Below the pieces are notes generated by a model, which was not told the origin of the DNA, ran no database searches, and saw only the letters and a list, made by a program, of their open reading frames with translations. Source: Mycobacterium sp. DL99 (GTDB lineage Bacteria; Actinomycetota; Actinomycetes; Mycobacteriales; Mycobacteriaceae). Taken from it: a stretch of DNA of 64,000 bases. Of the stretch, positions 7,688-15,560 are shown one piece after another (positions within the stretch are counted from its first letter, which is position 1; each line of letters starts with the position of its first letter). Both the position numbers and the translations under genes were made by a program. The DNA is taken from assembly GCF_004762045.1 (NCBI RefSeq), contig NZ_SJOM01000007.1:1269672-1333671 (forward strand), given 5' to 3'.

Positions 7688-8899
7688 ATGACCGCGCACC
7701 ACCACGTCGCCGACCACAAGCTGGTGAACTTCGCCAGCCACATCGACGACAACACCATCGAGCAGGCGAAGCAGACCGCCTCGATGCCGTTCGTGCATCC
7801 CCATGTCGCGCTGATGCCGGATGCTCACAGCGGCAAGGGGTCAGCCGTCGGCACGGTGATCCCGACCATTGACGCCGTGATCCCGGCCGCGGTCGGCGTC
7901 GACATCGGCTGCGGCATGATCGCTGCCCGCACGGAATTCACCGCCGCCGATATTCAGGGCCGTGACCTGGCTGCCCTGCGTACCGCGATCGAGACGACGA
8001 TTCCGCTGTCGCCTGGCAACTACAACGACACGCTCGCCCGGTTCCCGTTCACGGAGGGCCGCATCGCCGACCTCGAACACTTGGCAGGAGACGGCGGAAT
8101 CGACCTCTCCCACTCACCCAAGTGGCGCGAGCAACTCGGTTCCCTCGGCGGCGGCAACCACTTCATCGAACTGTGCCTGGATCAGGACGATCGGGTGTGG
8201 CTGTTCCTGCATTCCGGTTCTCGTGGTGTGGGAAACAAGATCGCCCAGAAGCACATCAAGGTTGCGCAGAAGCTCATGAAGCGGTGGTGGATCGACCTGC
8301 CCAACCCGGACCTCGCCTACCTGCCTCAGGGCACACCGGAGTTCACCGACTATCTGCGGGAACTCAACTGGGCGCAGCGATTCGCCTTCGAGAACCGCGC
8401 CGAGATGATGGATCGTTACATGTGGGTGTTCGCCGCGTGGATGGGTTATGCCCAGTTGGACCAGCCACGTACGGCGGGCGACTTCGAGGTCGAGCGGATC
8501 AACACTCACCACAACTACACCCGCAAGGAACACCACGGTGGCCGCGATGTGTGGCTGACGCGTAAGGGTGCGATCGACGCCCACGCAGGCGTCATGGGGC
8601 TGATTCCCGGCAGCATGGGGACGCGTTCGTATGTGGTGCGCGGCAAGGGCAACCCCGCCGGCCTGTGCTCAGCGCCGCACGGTGCCGGGCGCCGGTTCTC
8701 CCGTAACGAGGCGCGTCGCCGGTTCACTGCCGACGACCTCGCACAGCGGATGCAGGGTATCGAGTACCGCCATGGCGCGGAGTGGGTCGACGAGATCCCC
8801 GACGCGTACAAGGACATCGACGTCGTCATGGCGGACGCCGCCGGCCTCATCGAAGTTGAGCATGAGCTGCGTCAGGTGCTCAACGTGAAGGGCACGTAG
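7688..8899 (+). CDS. rtcB: RtcB-family 3'-phosphate RNA ligase
   Basis: A 403-aa RtcB protein that joins RNA 2',3'-cyclic phosphate or 3'-phosphate ends to 5'-OH ends using GTP and Mn2+. Diagnostic segments in order are MPDAHSGKGSAVGT, GVDIGCGM (metal-binding Cys), GGGNHFIE, HSGSRGVGNKIA, and APHGAGRRFSR, which carries the histidine that is guanylylated. The ATG at 7688 gives the family's normal N-terminus; an in-frame extension upstream has no family similarity. It is a stand-alone gene and there is no adjacent archease or rtcA. Likely role is RNA repair. Confidence 0.93.
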   Translation: MTAHHHVADHKLVNFASHIDDNTIEQAKQTASMPFVHPHVALMPDAHSGKGSAVGTVIPTIDAVIPAAVGVDIGCGMIAARTEFTAADIQGRDLAALRTAIETTIPLSPGNYNDTLARFPFTEGRIADLEHLAGDGGIDLSHSPKWREQLGSLGGGNHFIELCLDQDDRVWLFLHSGSRGVGNKIAQKHIKVAQKLMKRWWIDLPNPDLAYLPQGTPEFTDYLRELNWAQRFAFENRAEMMDRYMWVFAAWMGYAQLDQPRTAGDFEVERINTHHNYTRKEHHGGRDVWLTRKGAIDAHAGVMGLIPGSMGTRSYVVRGKGNPAGLCSAPHGAGRRFSRNEARRRFTADDLAQRMQGIEYRHGAEWVDEIPDAYKDIDVVMADAAGLIEVEHELRQVLNVKGT

Positions 8900-8926
8900 G
8901 TCCTGAGCTGCCAGGTCAGGGCCTAC
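8896..8926. terminator. Bidirectional terminator shared by rtcB and the convergent small gene
   Basis: GTAGGTCCTGA (8896-8906) pairs with TCAGGGCCTAC (8916-8926), one mismatch, 9-nt loop. The stem contains the stop codons of both converging genes (8897-8899 and 8916-8918). Confidence 0.6.
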
Positions 8927-9140
8927 GCCCGGCAACCAGATAGGCCACGGGCAGCACACCCGAGGTGCTCAGCAGTCCGAGTGCGCTGCCCCACAACCAC
9001 TTTGGTCCCTTGATCTGGTTCGCCTGGCGGCCCGCGAGGTCACGCAGCGCCCAGGCCCGCAGCCCGGCGTCGACTGCGGCCACGGCGATGACGGCCTTCT
9101 TGGCATTGGGGGACAGGTCATTCCAGCGCTTCTTGGCCAC
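8916..9140 (-). CDS. Small membrane protein of unknown function
   Basis: A 74-aa protein: a short basic N-terminus (MAKKRWNDLSPNAKK), a first hydrophobic/amphipathic helix (AVIAVAAVDAGLRAW), a Q/K-containing linker and a second hydrophobic segment (WGSALGLLSTSGVLPVAYLV). It resembles small two-helix actinobacterial membrane proteins, but I cannot assign a function. It ends in the hairpin shared with rtcB and lies downstream of the DUF7159 gene on the same strand with a 28-bp gap, so it may be in that transcript. Confidence 0.65.
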   Translation of the reverse strand: MAKKRWNDLSPNAKKAVIAVAAVDAGLRAWALRDLAGRQANQIKGPKWLWGSALGLLSTSGVLPVAYLVAGRRP

Positions 9141-9168
9141 TAGGGCGTTCCTTTCGAGGAAGTGGGAG

Positions 9169-11091
9169 CTACGGACTGAGGGGCATCGTCGTCACCGGCG
9201 AGCCTCCGGAGCCGGAGCCGCTGCGGCTGCCGCTGTCTGAGCCACTTCCGCGACCGAAGAGTCCGCCGCCGGACGAAGACCCACCAAACGGGGAGTCACC
9301 ACCAAACGGGGACTGTGGCGCCACCGTCGTGACCGGAGCCTGAGTCACCGGAGCCTGAGTCACGGGCTGTTCGACCGGGGGGGTGTACGCCGGCGCGGTG
9401 TGGGCCGGAGCCTCGATCGTCGGCTCCGACGCTTCCGTGGACGTGTGTGTCGGCGGCACGGTGGTGGTCGGCGGCGCCACCGTGGTGGTGGGCGGTGCCG
9501 TCGTCGTGGGTGGCGCGGTAGTGGTCGGCGGCGCGGTGGTCGTCGTCGGCGTTGCCGTTGTCGTCGTGGGTGGCGCAGTGGTCGTGGTCGGCGGGGCTGT
9601 CGTTGTCGTCGGCGGTGCCGTAGTGGTGGTGGGTGGTGCGGTGGTCGTGGTCGGCGGGGTCGTCGGAGGTGTCGTCGGCACCCACGTCGGCACAGTCGGC
9701 CACACAACCGGTGGAAGCGGGACCGGAATGGGCACAGGAATGGGCACAGGTACTGGAACTGGTCCCGGTGCAATCTCGACCGGAGGGGGAGCCGGCACGG
9801 CCGGCGGTGCGGCCGGCGGCACCACCGCAGGAGCCTGGTTGACCGGCTGGTTGCCGGTGTCAGAGCGCACCTTGGGCGCAGCCGGAGCGGCCGGTGGCGG
9901 GGTGAGCACCGACACGGGCAGTGCAACGGGATCCGGCTCGTGCGGCACCGGCGGAAGGTAGTTACCTGGAACGGTGTTCGCCTGCTGGGTGGGCGCGGGC
10001 TGGGCCCGCACATCGGCTGTCGGCCGGACATTGATCGCGACGGTGACGGCCAATGTGGCGAAGCTGACCACCACGAATGCCAAGGCGCTGCCCATCAGCA
10101 GCATCCGCGGCGGTGGCGGCGCGATGACGGTCGTGTAATCCGGGTCGTCTTCCTGCTCGGGGACGAACTCGTTGACCGCGTCCATGGGCATCTCGTCGGC
10201 CCAGGGCTCGTCATCGGCCGCCTGTGAGTAGGCCAGGTCCGGCCCGACGGCGGCGGCGTCCCCACGGGCGGGTGCGATCTGGGTGGCATCGGCGGCGGCA
10301 GGAGCCATTTGCGTGGCATCAGCGGCAGCTGGCGCCATCTGCGTGGCATCGGCTGCGGCGGGAGCCATTTGGGTGGCCTCCGATACAGGTGCCATCTGCG
10401 TCGCCTCGAGGGCAGGTGCCATCTGGGTGGCCGCGCCGGCCGGTGCGACATCGCCGACCAGTTGGGCCGCACCCCGGGCGATCGCGTAGCCCGCGTCCGG
10501 TGCCACCTCCACCGGTGCGGTCGAACGAAGCTCTGCCGCAACGGAATCAAGATCGAGGCGCTGTCCGACCAACAGCACGCGCCCCGGGGCTTCGCCAGCG
10601 GGTACCCGGTGCAGCACGGCTGCACACGCGGCGGCCGGCCCGGCAGTGCCGATCGGCATGGTGGCCAATGTCGTCAATGTCGACGCGGGCGTCTCGCTGC
10701 TCTGGCCGACCGTCGTCAGCGACACGGTGTCGTCATCGGCGAGCAGCAGTGCGGCGTCGGCACCTACGCTGCGCGCCAGGGCTGCGGCGGCCTCGGCTTC
10801 GGTCACCACTTCGACGTTGGGCACCCCGGCGTCGAGCACCGTCCGGCGCAACGTATCGGCGGCCGAGTCGTCGGGCACGCACAGCCGGGTCGCGGCGACC
10901 TGATTACCGGACTCGGTCACCGCGCGATAGGTGCCGATGATGGTCTCGGCCAACTCCGACATCTCGGCAACCAGGTCGTCGGGCAGATCGAGCGCGTACT
11001 GGTCCAGAACCTGGCCGCCACTCGCGGGCGAACCGATCATGGCCAAGCGCGCCACACGCCCGGTGACCGCCACCCCGAGGACTACGTCCAC
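9169..11091 (-). CDS. DUF7159-type membrane protein with TQMAP repeats and a long Pro/Thr tail
   Basis: About 640 aa. The N-terminal domain (VDVVLGVAVTG...) matches a mycobacterial DUF7159-type fold that looks like a degenerate actin/Hsp70-type ATPase (LLLADDDTVSLTTVG). It is followed by six or seven ATQMAP-type repeats (10265-10440), an acidic stretch, one transmembrane helix (LLMGSALAFVVVSFATLAV) and an extracytoplasmic tail rich in Pro and Thr with many (A/P)PTTTT units, ending in Gly/Ser. The GTG at 11091 is preferred over the ATG at 11115 because AAGGAG sits at the right distance and the paralogue at 20307 begins MDLVLGLAM. The tail is a plausible O-mannosylation target. A paralogue lies 10 kb away. 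Function unknown. Confidence 0.75.
   Translation of the reverse strand: MDVVLGVAVTGRVARLAMIGSPASGGQVLDQYALDLPDDLVAEMSELAETIIGTYRAVTESGNQVAATRLCVPDDSAADTLRRTVLDAGVPNVEVVTEAEAAAALARSVGADAALLLADDDTVSLTTVGQSSETPASTLTTLATMPIGTAGPAAACAAVLHRVPAGEAPGRVLLVGQRLDLDSVAAELRSTAPVEVAPDAGYAIARGAAQLVGDVAPAGAATQMAPALEATQMAPVSEATQMAPAAADATQMAPAAADATQMAPAAADATQIAPARGDAAAVGPDLAYSQAADDEPWADEMPMDAVNEFVPEQEDDPDYTTVIAPPPPRMLLMGSALAFVVVSFATLAVTVAINVRPTADVRAQPAPTQQANTVPGNYLPPVPHEPDPVALPVSVLTPPPAAPAAPKVRSDTGNQPVNQAPAVVPPAAPPAVPAPPPVEIAPGPVPVPVPIPVPIPVPLPPVVWPTVPTWVPTTPPTTPPTTTTAPPTTTTAPPTTTTAPPTTTTAPPTTTTATPTTTTAPPTTTAPPTTTAPPTTTVAPPTTTVPPTHTSTEASEPTIEAPAHTAPAYTPPVEQPVTQAPVTQAPVTTVAPQSPFGGDSPFGGSSSGGGLFGRGSGSDSGSRSGSGSGGSPVTTMPLSP
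9440..9690. repeat. Low-complexity Pro/Thr-coding repeat tract
   Basis: Degenerate 12-15-bp units on the minus strand encode repeated APPTTTT. The tract lies wholly inside the DUF7159 gene; copy number is likely to vary between strains. Confidence 0.7.
10265..10440. repeat. Tandem repeats encoding ATQMAP units
   Basis: Near-identical units of 27-30 bp, each containing the complement of GCCACCCAGATGGCACC-like sequence, encode ATQMAP followed by variable spacers such as AAAD. Six repeats keep Met and a seventh reads ATQIAP. It is a protein-coding repeat, not a CRISPR. Confidence 0.75.
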
Positions 11092-11274
11092 GGTTCCACT
11101 CCTTGCTTCGTGCATGTTGTTCGAGCCCCGACGGACAAATCCAAGCTACCGCACAGCTGCGACACCCCTTGGTGGTCAAACGGTGCGGCTGCCTGCGCTG
11201 CTTGTGCGTCGGGGCAAAAGTGAGCACGCTGGTTGAGTCCCGTTGCGTTGTCACTCATAGAGAGGAATCGGTAC

Positions 11275-12933
11275 GTGAGCGACGAACGTTACGACGCGTC
11301 CGCCACCATCCAGGTGGCGACGACGGCCGCTCGGGTCGTGGAGCGGCCCCCGCGGGTCGGCTACGTACCCAGCCGGACCAACCGGGTGCGTGACGGCCTC
11401 GCCGTGGCGCTGCTCGTCGTCGCGATGCTGCTCCCGTGGAACCTTGAATTCGGTCTCGGGGTGCCCGGCAGTGCCGGGTCGACGTTCGGCGTGCTGGCCG
11501 TCGTGACGCTGCTGGCCATCGGTGCCGCGCTCGCCCCGCACCTCGGTCCGTTCCGCCTGGCCGGCCCCAAATCCGACGTCCGTCGAACCAGCCGCATCCG
11601 GCTCGTGCTCAGCGTCGCCTACCTCGTGGTGGTCATCTGTTTTGTCGGCTACCACCTGGCGCAGACGGTGAGCAGCGGCGGAACCGGGGCCGTGCCGCCG
11701 GGGGTGGGGCCGGGCATGCTGCTCGGCCTCGCCGGTGCACTGCTGGCCGCGCAGCCGCCCATCACCTCGATCACGATCGAGGACAACAAGTTTCGCCGCT
11801 GGTACGCCATCGCCCGGGTGATCGGTTTCCTCTCGATCGCGCTCGCGACGCTGTCGGTGGCGTTCAACCTCTACTGGCGGCTGCGGTACCTGTTCGTCAC
11901 CCAGGTCGAGTTCGGCGGTCACGACATCGCCGTCATCGTCACCACCCTGCTGTACGGCGCGGAGGCGATGATCGCGCTGGTCATCGCTTCACGCTGGCTG
12001 ACCGAGCGGACCGGGGCGGCACGGCTGGCCACGACGGCCGTCGGTGTCTCGGGCGCGATCGCCGCCACGCTGGTGTGGCTTGCCGGCATCGGCCGCGATA
12101 TCGACGCCTTCCACGGCATCGCCCAGAACACCTCGACGGCGGCCGTGGGCTACGAGGGCTACCTCGCCTGGGCCGCCGCGGCCGCGATCGTGGCGCCGAC
12201 GACGCTGTACGCCGTCTTCCTGATCAAGCCGCCGACCATCGGGGCCTACCGCGGTGCCGCGCAGAAGTGCCTGACGCTCATCGCCTTCTGGGCGTTCGCG
12301 GCGGCGGCGCTGCGGATCGTCGACTTCTTGATCGCCCTGTCACTCGACCTCCCTCGGGCGCCGTACGACACCGTCGCGATGACGGTGTTCAACCTGGTCA
12401 CCGCACTGGTCGCACGGTGGCTGCATCGCCAGCTCGACCAGGGGCTGACCTCGACGACCGTGGCCGCCGCCTTCAGCGCGGTGCTATTCGTCTTCACCGT
12501 GGCGAACGTGGCCATTGGGGTGGCTCTGGCGCCGCGTTACGCCGGTCCGGCGCCCGCGGCGATCTACGGCAACAACCTGGCTCAGCAGATCACCAGCACC
12601 TTCGATGTCACCGTGTGTGTGCTGAGCCTGCTCGTGCTGGCGGTGATGGTGTTCACCGGGCCGTTCGCCGGCTACCTGGTGCGACGCGAAACCCGTTCCG
12701 CCAAGCGGGTGCCCGAGCCACCGACGGAGGCCGTGCCGTCGAAGCCTGCCGTCGAAGAGTTCGCACCGCCGACCATCGTTCGGCAACCCCGGGCGGCGTC
12801 CGTCCCGAGAATCGTTCGCCTGAAAGAGGATTCGACGACGGTGCTGGCCGCCCCGCCGACCGCCGATCTTCAGGTTCCGACGCGGGCGCTGCGGATTCAG
12901 CGTCGTCCGCAGCGCCCGCCGTCAGAGCGTTAG
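11275..12933 (+). CDS. Polytopic membrane protein, DUF7937-like
   Basis: 552 aa from GTG 11275, chosen because AGAGGA lies six bases upstream. A 50-residue cytoplasmic N-terminus is followed by about ten hydrophobic segments between residues 50 and 470 and a hydrophilic basic C-terminus rich in Pro, Arg and Glu. It is of the mycobacterial DUF7937 kind and no catalytic motif is visible. It is divergent from the DUF7159 gene with about 180 bp between them, so the two may share regulation and perhaps act together in the envelope. Its TAG stop overlaps the TAA stop of the convergent PE-PPE gene. Confidence 0.7.
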   Translation: MSDERYDASATIQVATTAARVVERPPRVGYVPSRTNRVRDGLAVALLVVAMLLPWNLEFGLGVPGSAGSTFGVLAVVTLLAIGAALAPHLGPFRLAGPKSDVRRTSRIRLVLSVAYLVVVICFVGYHLAQTVSSGGTGAVPPGVGPGMLLGLAGALLAAQPPITSITIEDNKFRRWYAIARVIGFLSIALATLSVAFNLYWRLRYLFVTQVEFGGHDIAVIVTTLLYGAEAMIALVIASRWLTERTGAARLATTAVGVSGAIAATLVWLAGIGRDIDAFHGIAQNTSTAAVGYEGYLAWAAAAAIVAPTTLYAVFLIKPPTIGAYRGAAQKCLTLIAFWAFAAAALRIVDFLIALSLDLPRAPYDTVAMTVFNLVTALVARWLHRQLDQGLTSTTVAAAFSAVLFVFTVANVAIGVALAPRYAGPAPAAIYGNNLAQQITSTFDVTVCVLSLLVLAVMVFTGPFAGYLVRRETRSAKRVPEPPTEAVPSKPAVEEFAPPTIVRQPRAASVPRIVRLKEDSTTVLAAPPTADLQVPTRALRIQRRPQRPPSER

Positions 12934-14603
12934 CCGGCCTTCGCGCTCTCGTGCTTCGAGGGCCGGTTGTTCTGAGTGTCCGCCGACTTCGCGGCCTGCT
13001 TGGCCGCACGCTTCGCGGCGCGAACGGACGTCCGGTCTGGCTTGTCACTGTCCGACCCGGCGCTCGGCGCGGACTCATGGGCTGACTCGCCGGCGGGCGA
13101 AGCCTTCCCGTCGCGCGCCTGCGAATCGTCCGTGTCGCGGACCACCTTCAACCGCGGCGCCGAGTCGGTGCGCGGGGAGTCCGATCGTGTCAGCGTCGGA
13201 CGACCGATCGATGTTGACTTCGTCTCGTTGCCGGTCTCGACCGTGGCGGCAACAGTGCTGTCCGCCTTGATTTCTGCCGGAACGGGGCTATTGGCCGGGA
13301 CAACCGTCTTGTGCGGCGCTGTCGCGCTGCCGATCGCCTGCAGCACCTTGGCCAGTGGCCGGGTGGCGTCGGACAGCGCTGCCGCGACGTCCTCGACCGC
13401 GTGGCGCACGCCTTGCTCGAACGGCGAGTTGCCCACCGGGTCGATGGGATGGTCGGTCACTGGTGTTTCGGGTTCGGTGCCCGACACAACGGGCTGGGGC
13501 AGGGTGGGGGTGTACTTTTCGCCGCCCAGAATCGCCAGTGACTGTGCGAACGCCGCCGGCAGCTCGTTGAGTGCCTCGTGGATCTTCTCTGGAGGCGTGA
13601 CCCAGCTGAACTCCTTGACCTGACTGGGATCTGCGGTGCGGTCGTAGCCCATTTCGATGAACACCCGCAGGATCGGGTCCATGGCGTCGACGAATCGTTC
13701 CGCGCCGATCAAGGATGCGGGAATGCGCAGCGGTGCCAGCAGTGGCAGGAACTGGGGCAGCATCACGTAGGTGGTGTTGCCGACCTGTGTGGTGACGGCG
13801 TTGGGTGCGTCAGGGTGCTCCAGCACGTAGCCGGGAAAGACATGCTGGAACAAGATCCCGGCAACAGCGTTCGCGACGGACAGCACGTTGAAATATGCCG
13901 GGAAATCAGCGAATCCGTCGTACTGGTTCTGGTAATAGGTCGTCTTGAAGGGGCTGTCGGACGGCCCCGGCCGGCCGAACGGGAAGATGTCGCCGAGCAC
14001 GGGCAGATCGCTCCACGAGGTGAAGCGGGTCAGGATGCCGCCGTTGGGCTGGTACGGGTCGCCGATGAAGACGAACTCGTAATTGTCGGCGTTGGCAACA
14101 TAATTCGGGTCTTTGGCCATGCTGGCGCGCACGATCTCGGCGACTTGGGTACCCTGCGACATGCCGATGATCGTGACCTTGTCGTCTGCGGGGGTGTTGG
14201 CGATGTCCTGTTGGAGGTAGCCCGCCCCGATCTCCTCGGATCGTTTGAGCGACTGCGGCCAGTACGGAATGTCGGACAGCCCAGGCAGATCGGAGATGAT
14301 CGGGAAGCTGAGGTTGATCTGCGCCGGGTAGGGGACTGTGTGGAACGAGTCGCCTTCGGGCACCGTGCTCCCGTAGAAGAACATCGGGATGCTCAACCCG
14401 AATCCGTCGAAGGAGGGCCCGACGCCGATCGTCGTACCGATCAGTCGAACGGCGGCGCTGTATGTGGCCGTCGGGGTGCTGACCGTGACTCCCGCCGATA
14501 CCGCGACGACGACGCCGCCGGTCAGCAACATCGACCCCCAACGGCGTGAACCGCGCTGTCGGCGCGCACCGCGCGACGACTCCCCCCGACCCCAACCCCG
14601 CAT
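12930..14603 (-). CDS. PE-PPE domain-containing secreted hydrolase (copy 1)
   Basis: 557 aa from ATG 14603 (AGAAGGA upstream). A twin-Arg-rich basic N-terminus (RGARRQRGSRRW) and a hydrophobic segment (MLLTGGVVVAVSAGVTVS) form an export signal or anchor. The PE-PPE domain (PF08237, a serine alpha/beta-hydrolase fold) spans roughly residues 60-300, with the nucleophile in GMSQGTQ. The C-terminal 150 residues are disordered, Ser/Asp-rich, and end in Lys/Ala repeats. No PE or PPE N-terminal module is present. A close paralogue lies at 15561-17135 with a TetR gene between them. Expected to be an envelope esterase or lipase. Confidence 0.88.
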   Translation of the reverse strand: MRGWGRGESSRGARRQRGSRRWGSMLLTGGVVVAVSAGVTVSTPTATYSAAVRLIGTTIGVGPSFDGFGLSIPMFFYGSTVPEGDSFHTVPYPAQINLSFPIISDLPGLSDIPYWPQSLKRSEEIGAGYLQQDIANTPADDKVTIIGMSQGTQVAEIVRASMAKDPNYVANADNYEFVFIGDPYQPNGGILTRFTSWSDLPVLGDIFPFGRPGPSDSPFKTTYYQNQYDGFADFPAYFNVLSVANAVAGILFQHVFPGYVLEHPDAPNAVTTQVGNTTYVMLPQFLPLLAPLRIPASLIGAERFVDAMDPILRVFIEMGYDRTADPSQVKEFSWVTPPEKIHEALNELPAAFAQSLAILGGEKYTPTLPQPVVSGTEPETPVTDHPIDPVGNSPFEQGVRHAVEDVAAALSDATRPLAKVLQAIGSATAPHKTVVPANSPVPAEIKADSTVAATVETGNETKSTSIGRPTLTRSDSPRTDSAPRLKVVRDTDDSQARDGKASPAGESAHESAPSAGSDSDKPDRTSVRAAKRAAKQAAKSADTQNNRPSKHESAKAG

Positions 14604-14805
14604 GCTGTTCCTTCTTTCCTCATCGTGGTGAGTCGGCCGTCCAGATGGCACGGCCGGAACATCTGAGCCTGCGACCAGCACGTCAACAGCGGAATGTGAC
14701 GTGCGCCACTTCGCATGCTGCCGGAAAGCTACCAGTGGGTAGAGATGAATGACAAGAGTCGCTTTTTGAAACAAGGGCTCTTGTTGCAAACCGGGGTTTG
14801 CAGAT

Positions 14806-15519
14806 TCAGCGGGTGGACGCCGCGATCCCGGCGCGAACCACCGCCACAAAGCTCGCGAGATTGCCGATCAGCGTGTCGATGGTCGGCGGTGAAGCGCTGT
14901 CGGTCTCCCGCTGGTGCAGCCAGTCGGCCACGCTTTCGAACAGCCCGCCCACGGTCGACACCGCCAAGGCGTGATAGTCGACCGCGCCCGTATCGGGCAG
15001 GCAGGGAAACTCGCGCTGCCGCCACAGATTTTCGAGAAACGCCGCAGTCCAGCGGCGATTCTCGCGGCGCAGCCGCTCGACGCGCGGCGAGATGCCGGCA
15101 CATTCCCCGAAGGCGACCACAGCCACCCGGGGGTCGTCGACGAGAGCGTGGGCGAAGGCCGACAACAGTCGGTGGACGGTTTCGTCGGGATCGTCCGGCG
15201 CATCGGCGAGCGCCTCGACCGCTTGCTTCTCGATCCGTGCTGCTATCTGGGCGAGCAGGGCCAGGTAGCAGTCTTCTTTGCTGTCGAAGACTTCATAGAA
15301 CGCCTTGTTGCCGACATACGCCGTCTGGCAGATCTGCTCGATCGAGGTGTTGGCATACCCGTCGCGCGCAATCAGGTCAAAGGCCGCCGTCAACAACTGC
15401 TCACGGCGATACGCACGACGCTGCTCGGCGTCGAGTCCGCGGATCGTGCGCTGCCCGCGGGGCTTTGCAGCCTGGCCCGGCGTTGTGCCTGCGCCGGGCG
15501 CCGCCGGCGGTCTATCCAT
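14806..15519 (-). CDS. TetR-family transcriptional regulator
   Basis: 237 aa. The N-terminal helix-turn-helix is clear (RREQLLTAAFDLIARDGY, then SIEQICQTAYVGNKAFYEVF), followed by a helical ligand domain. It lies between the two PE-PPE paralogues on the same strand (about 200 bp from copy 1, 41 bp from copy 2), so local control of these lipase-type genes is a reasonable guess. No operator palindrome was identified. Confidence 0.88.
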   Translation of the reverse strand: MDRPPAAPGAGTTPGQAAKPRGQRTIRGLDAEQRRAYRREQLLTAAFDLIARDGYANTSIEQICQTAYVGNKAFYEVFDSKEDCYLALLAQIAARIEKQAVEALADAPDDPDETVHRLLSAFAHALVDDPRVAVVAFGECAGISPRVERLRRENRRWTAAFLENLWRQREFPCLPDTGAVDYHALAVSTVGGLFESVADWLHQRETDSASPPTIDTLIGNLASFVAVVRAGIAASTR

Positions 15520-15560
15520 GGCCCGGAGTGTAGTGCGGTCGGTATCCCGAGGTCGGACGG

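Noticed and set aside
9383..9961. Plus-strand Val/Gly-rich open frame opposite the DUF7159 gene
   Set aside because: It is the complement of the Pro/Thr repeat tract; low complexity and no independent signals.
9440..10440. CRISPR-like array
   Set aside because: The repeats are protein-coding (ATQMAP and APPTTTT units), in frame, without unique spacers or cas genes.
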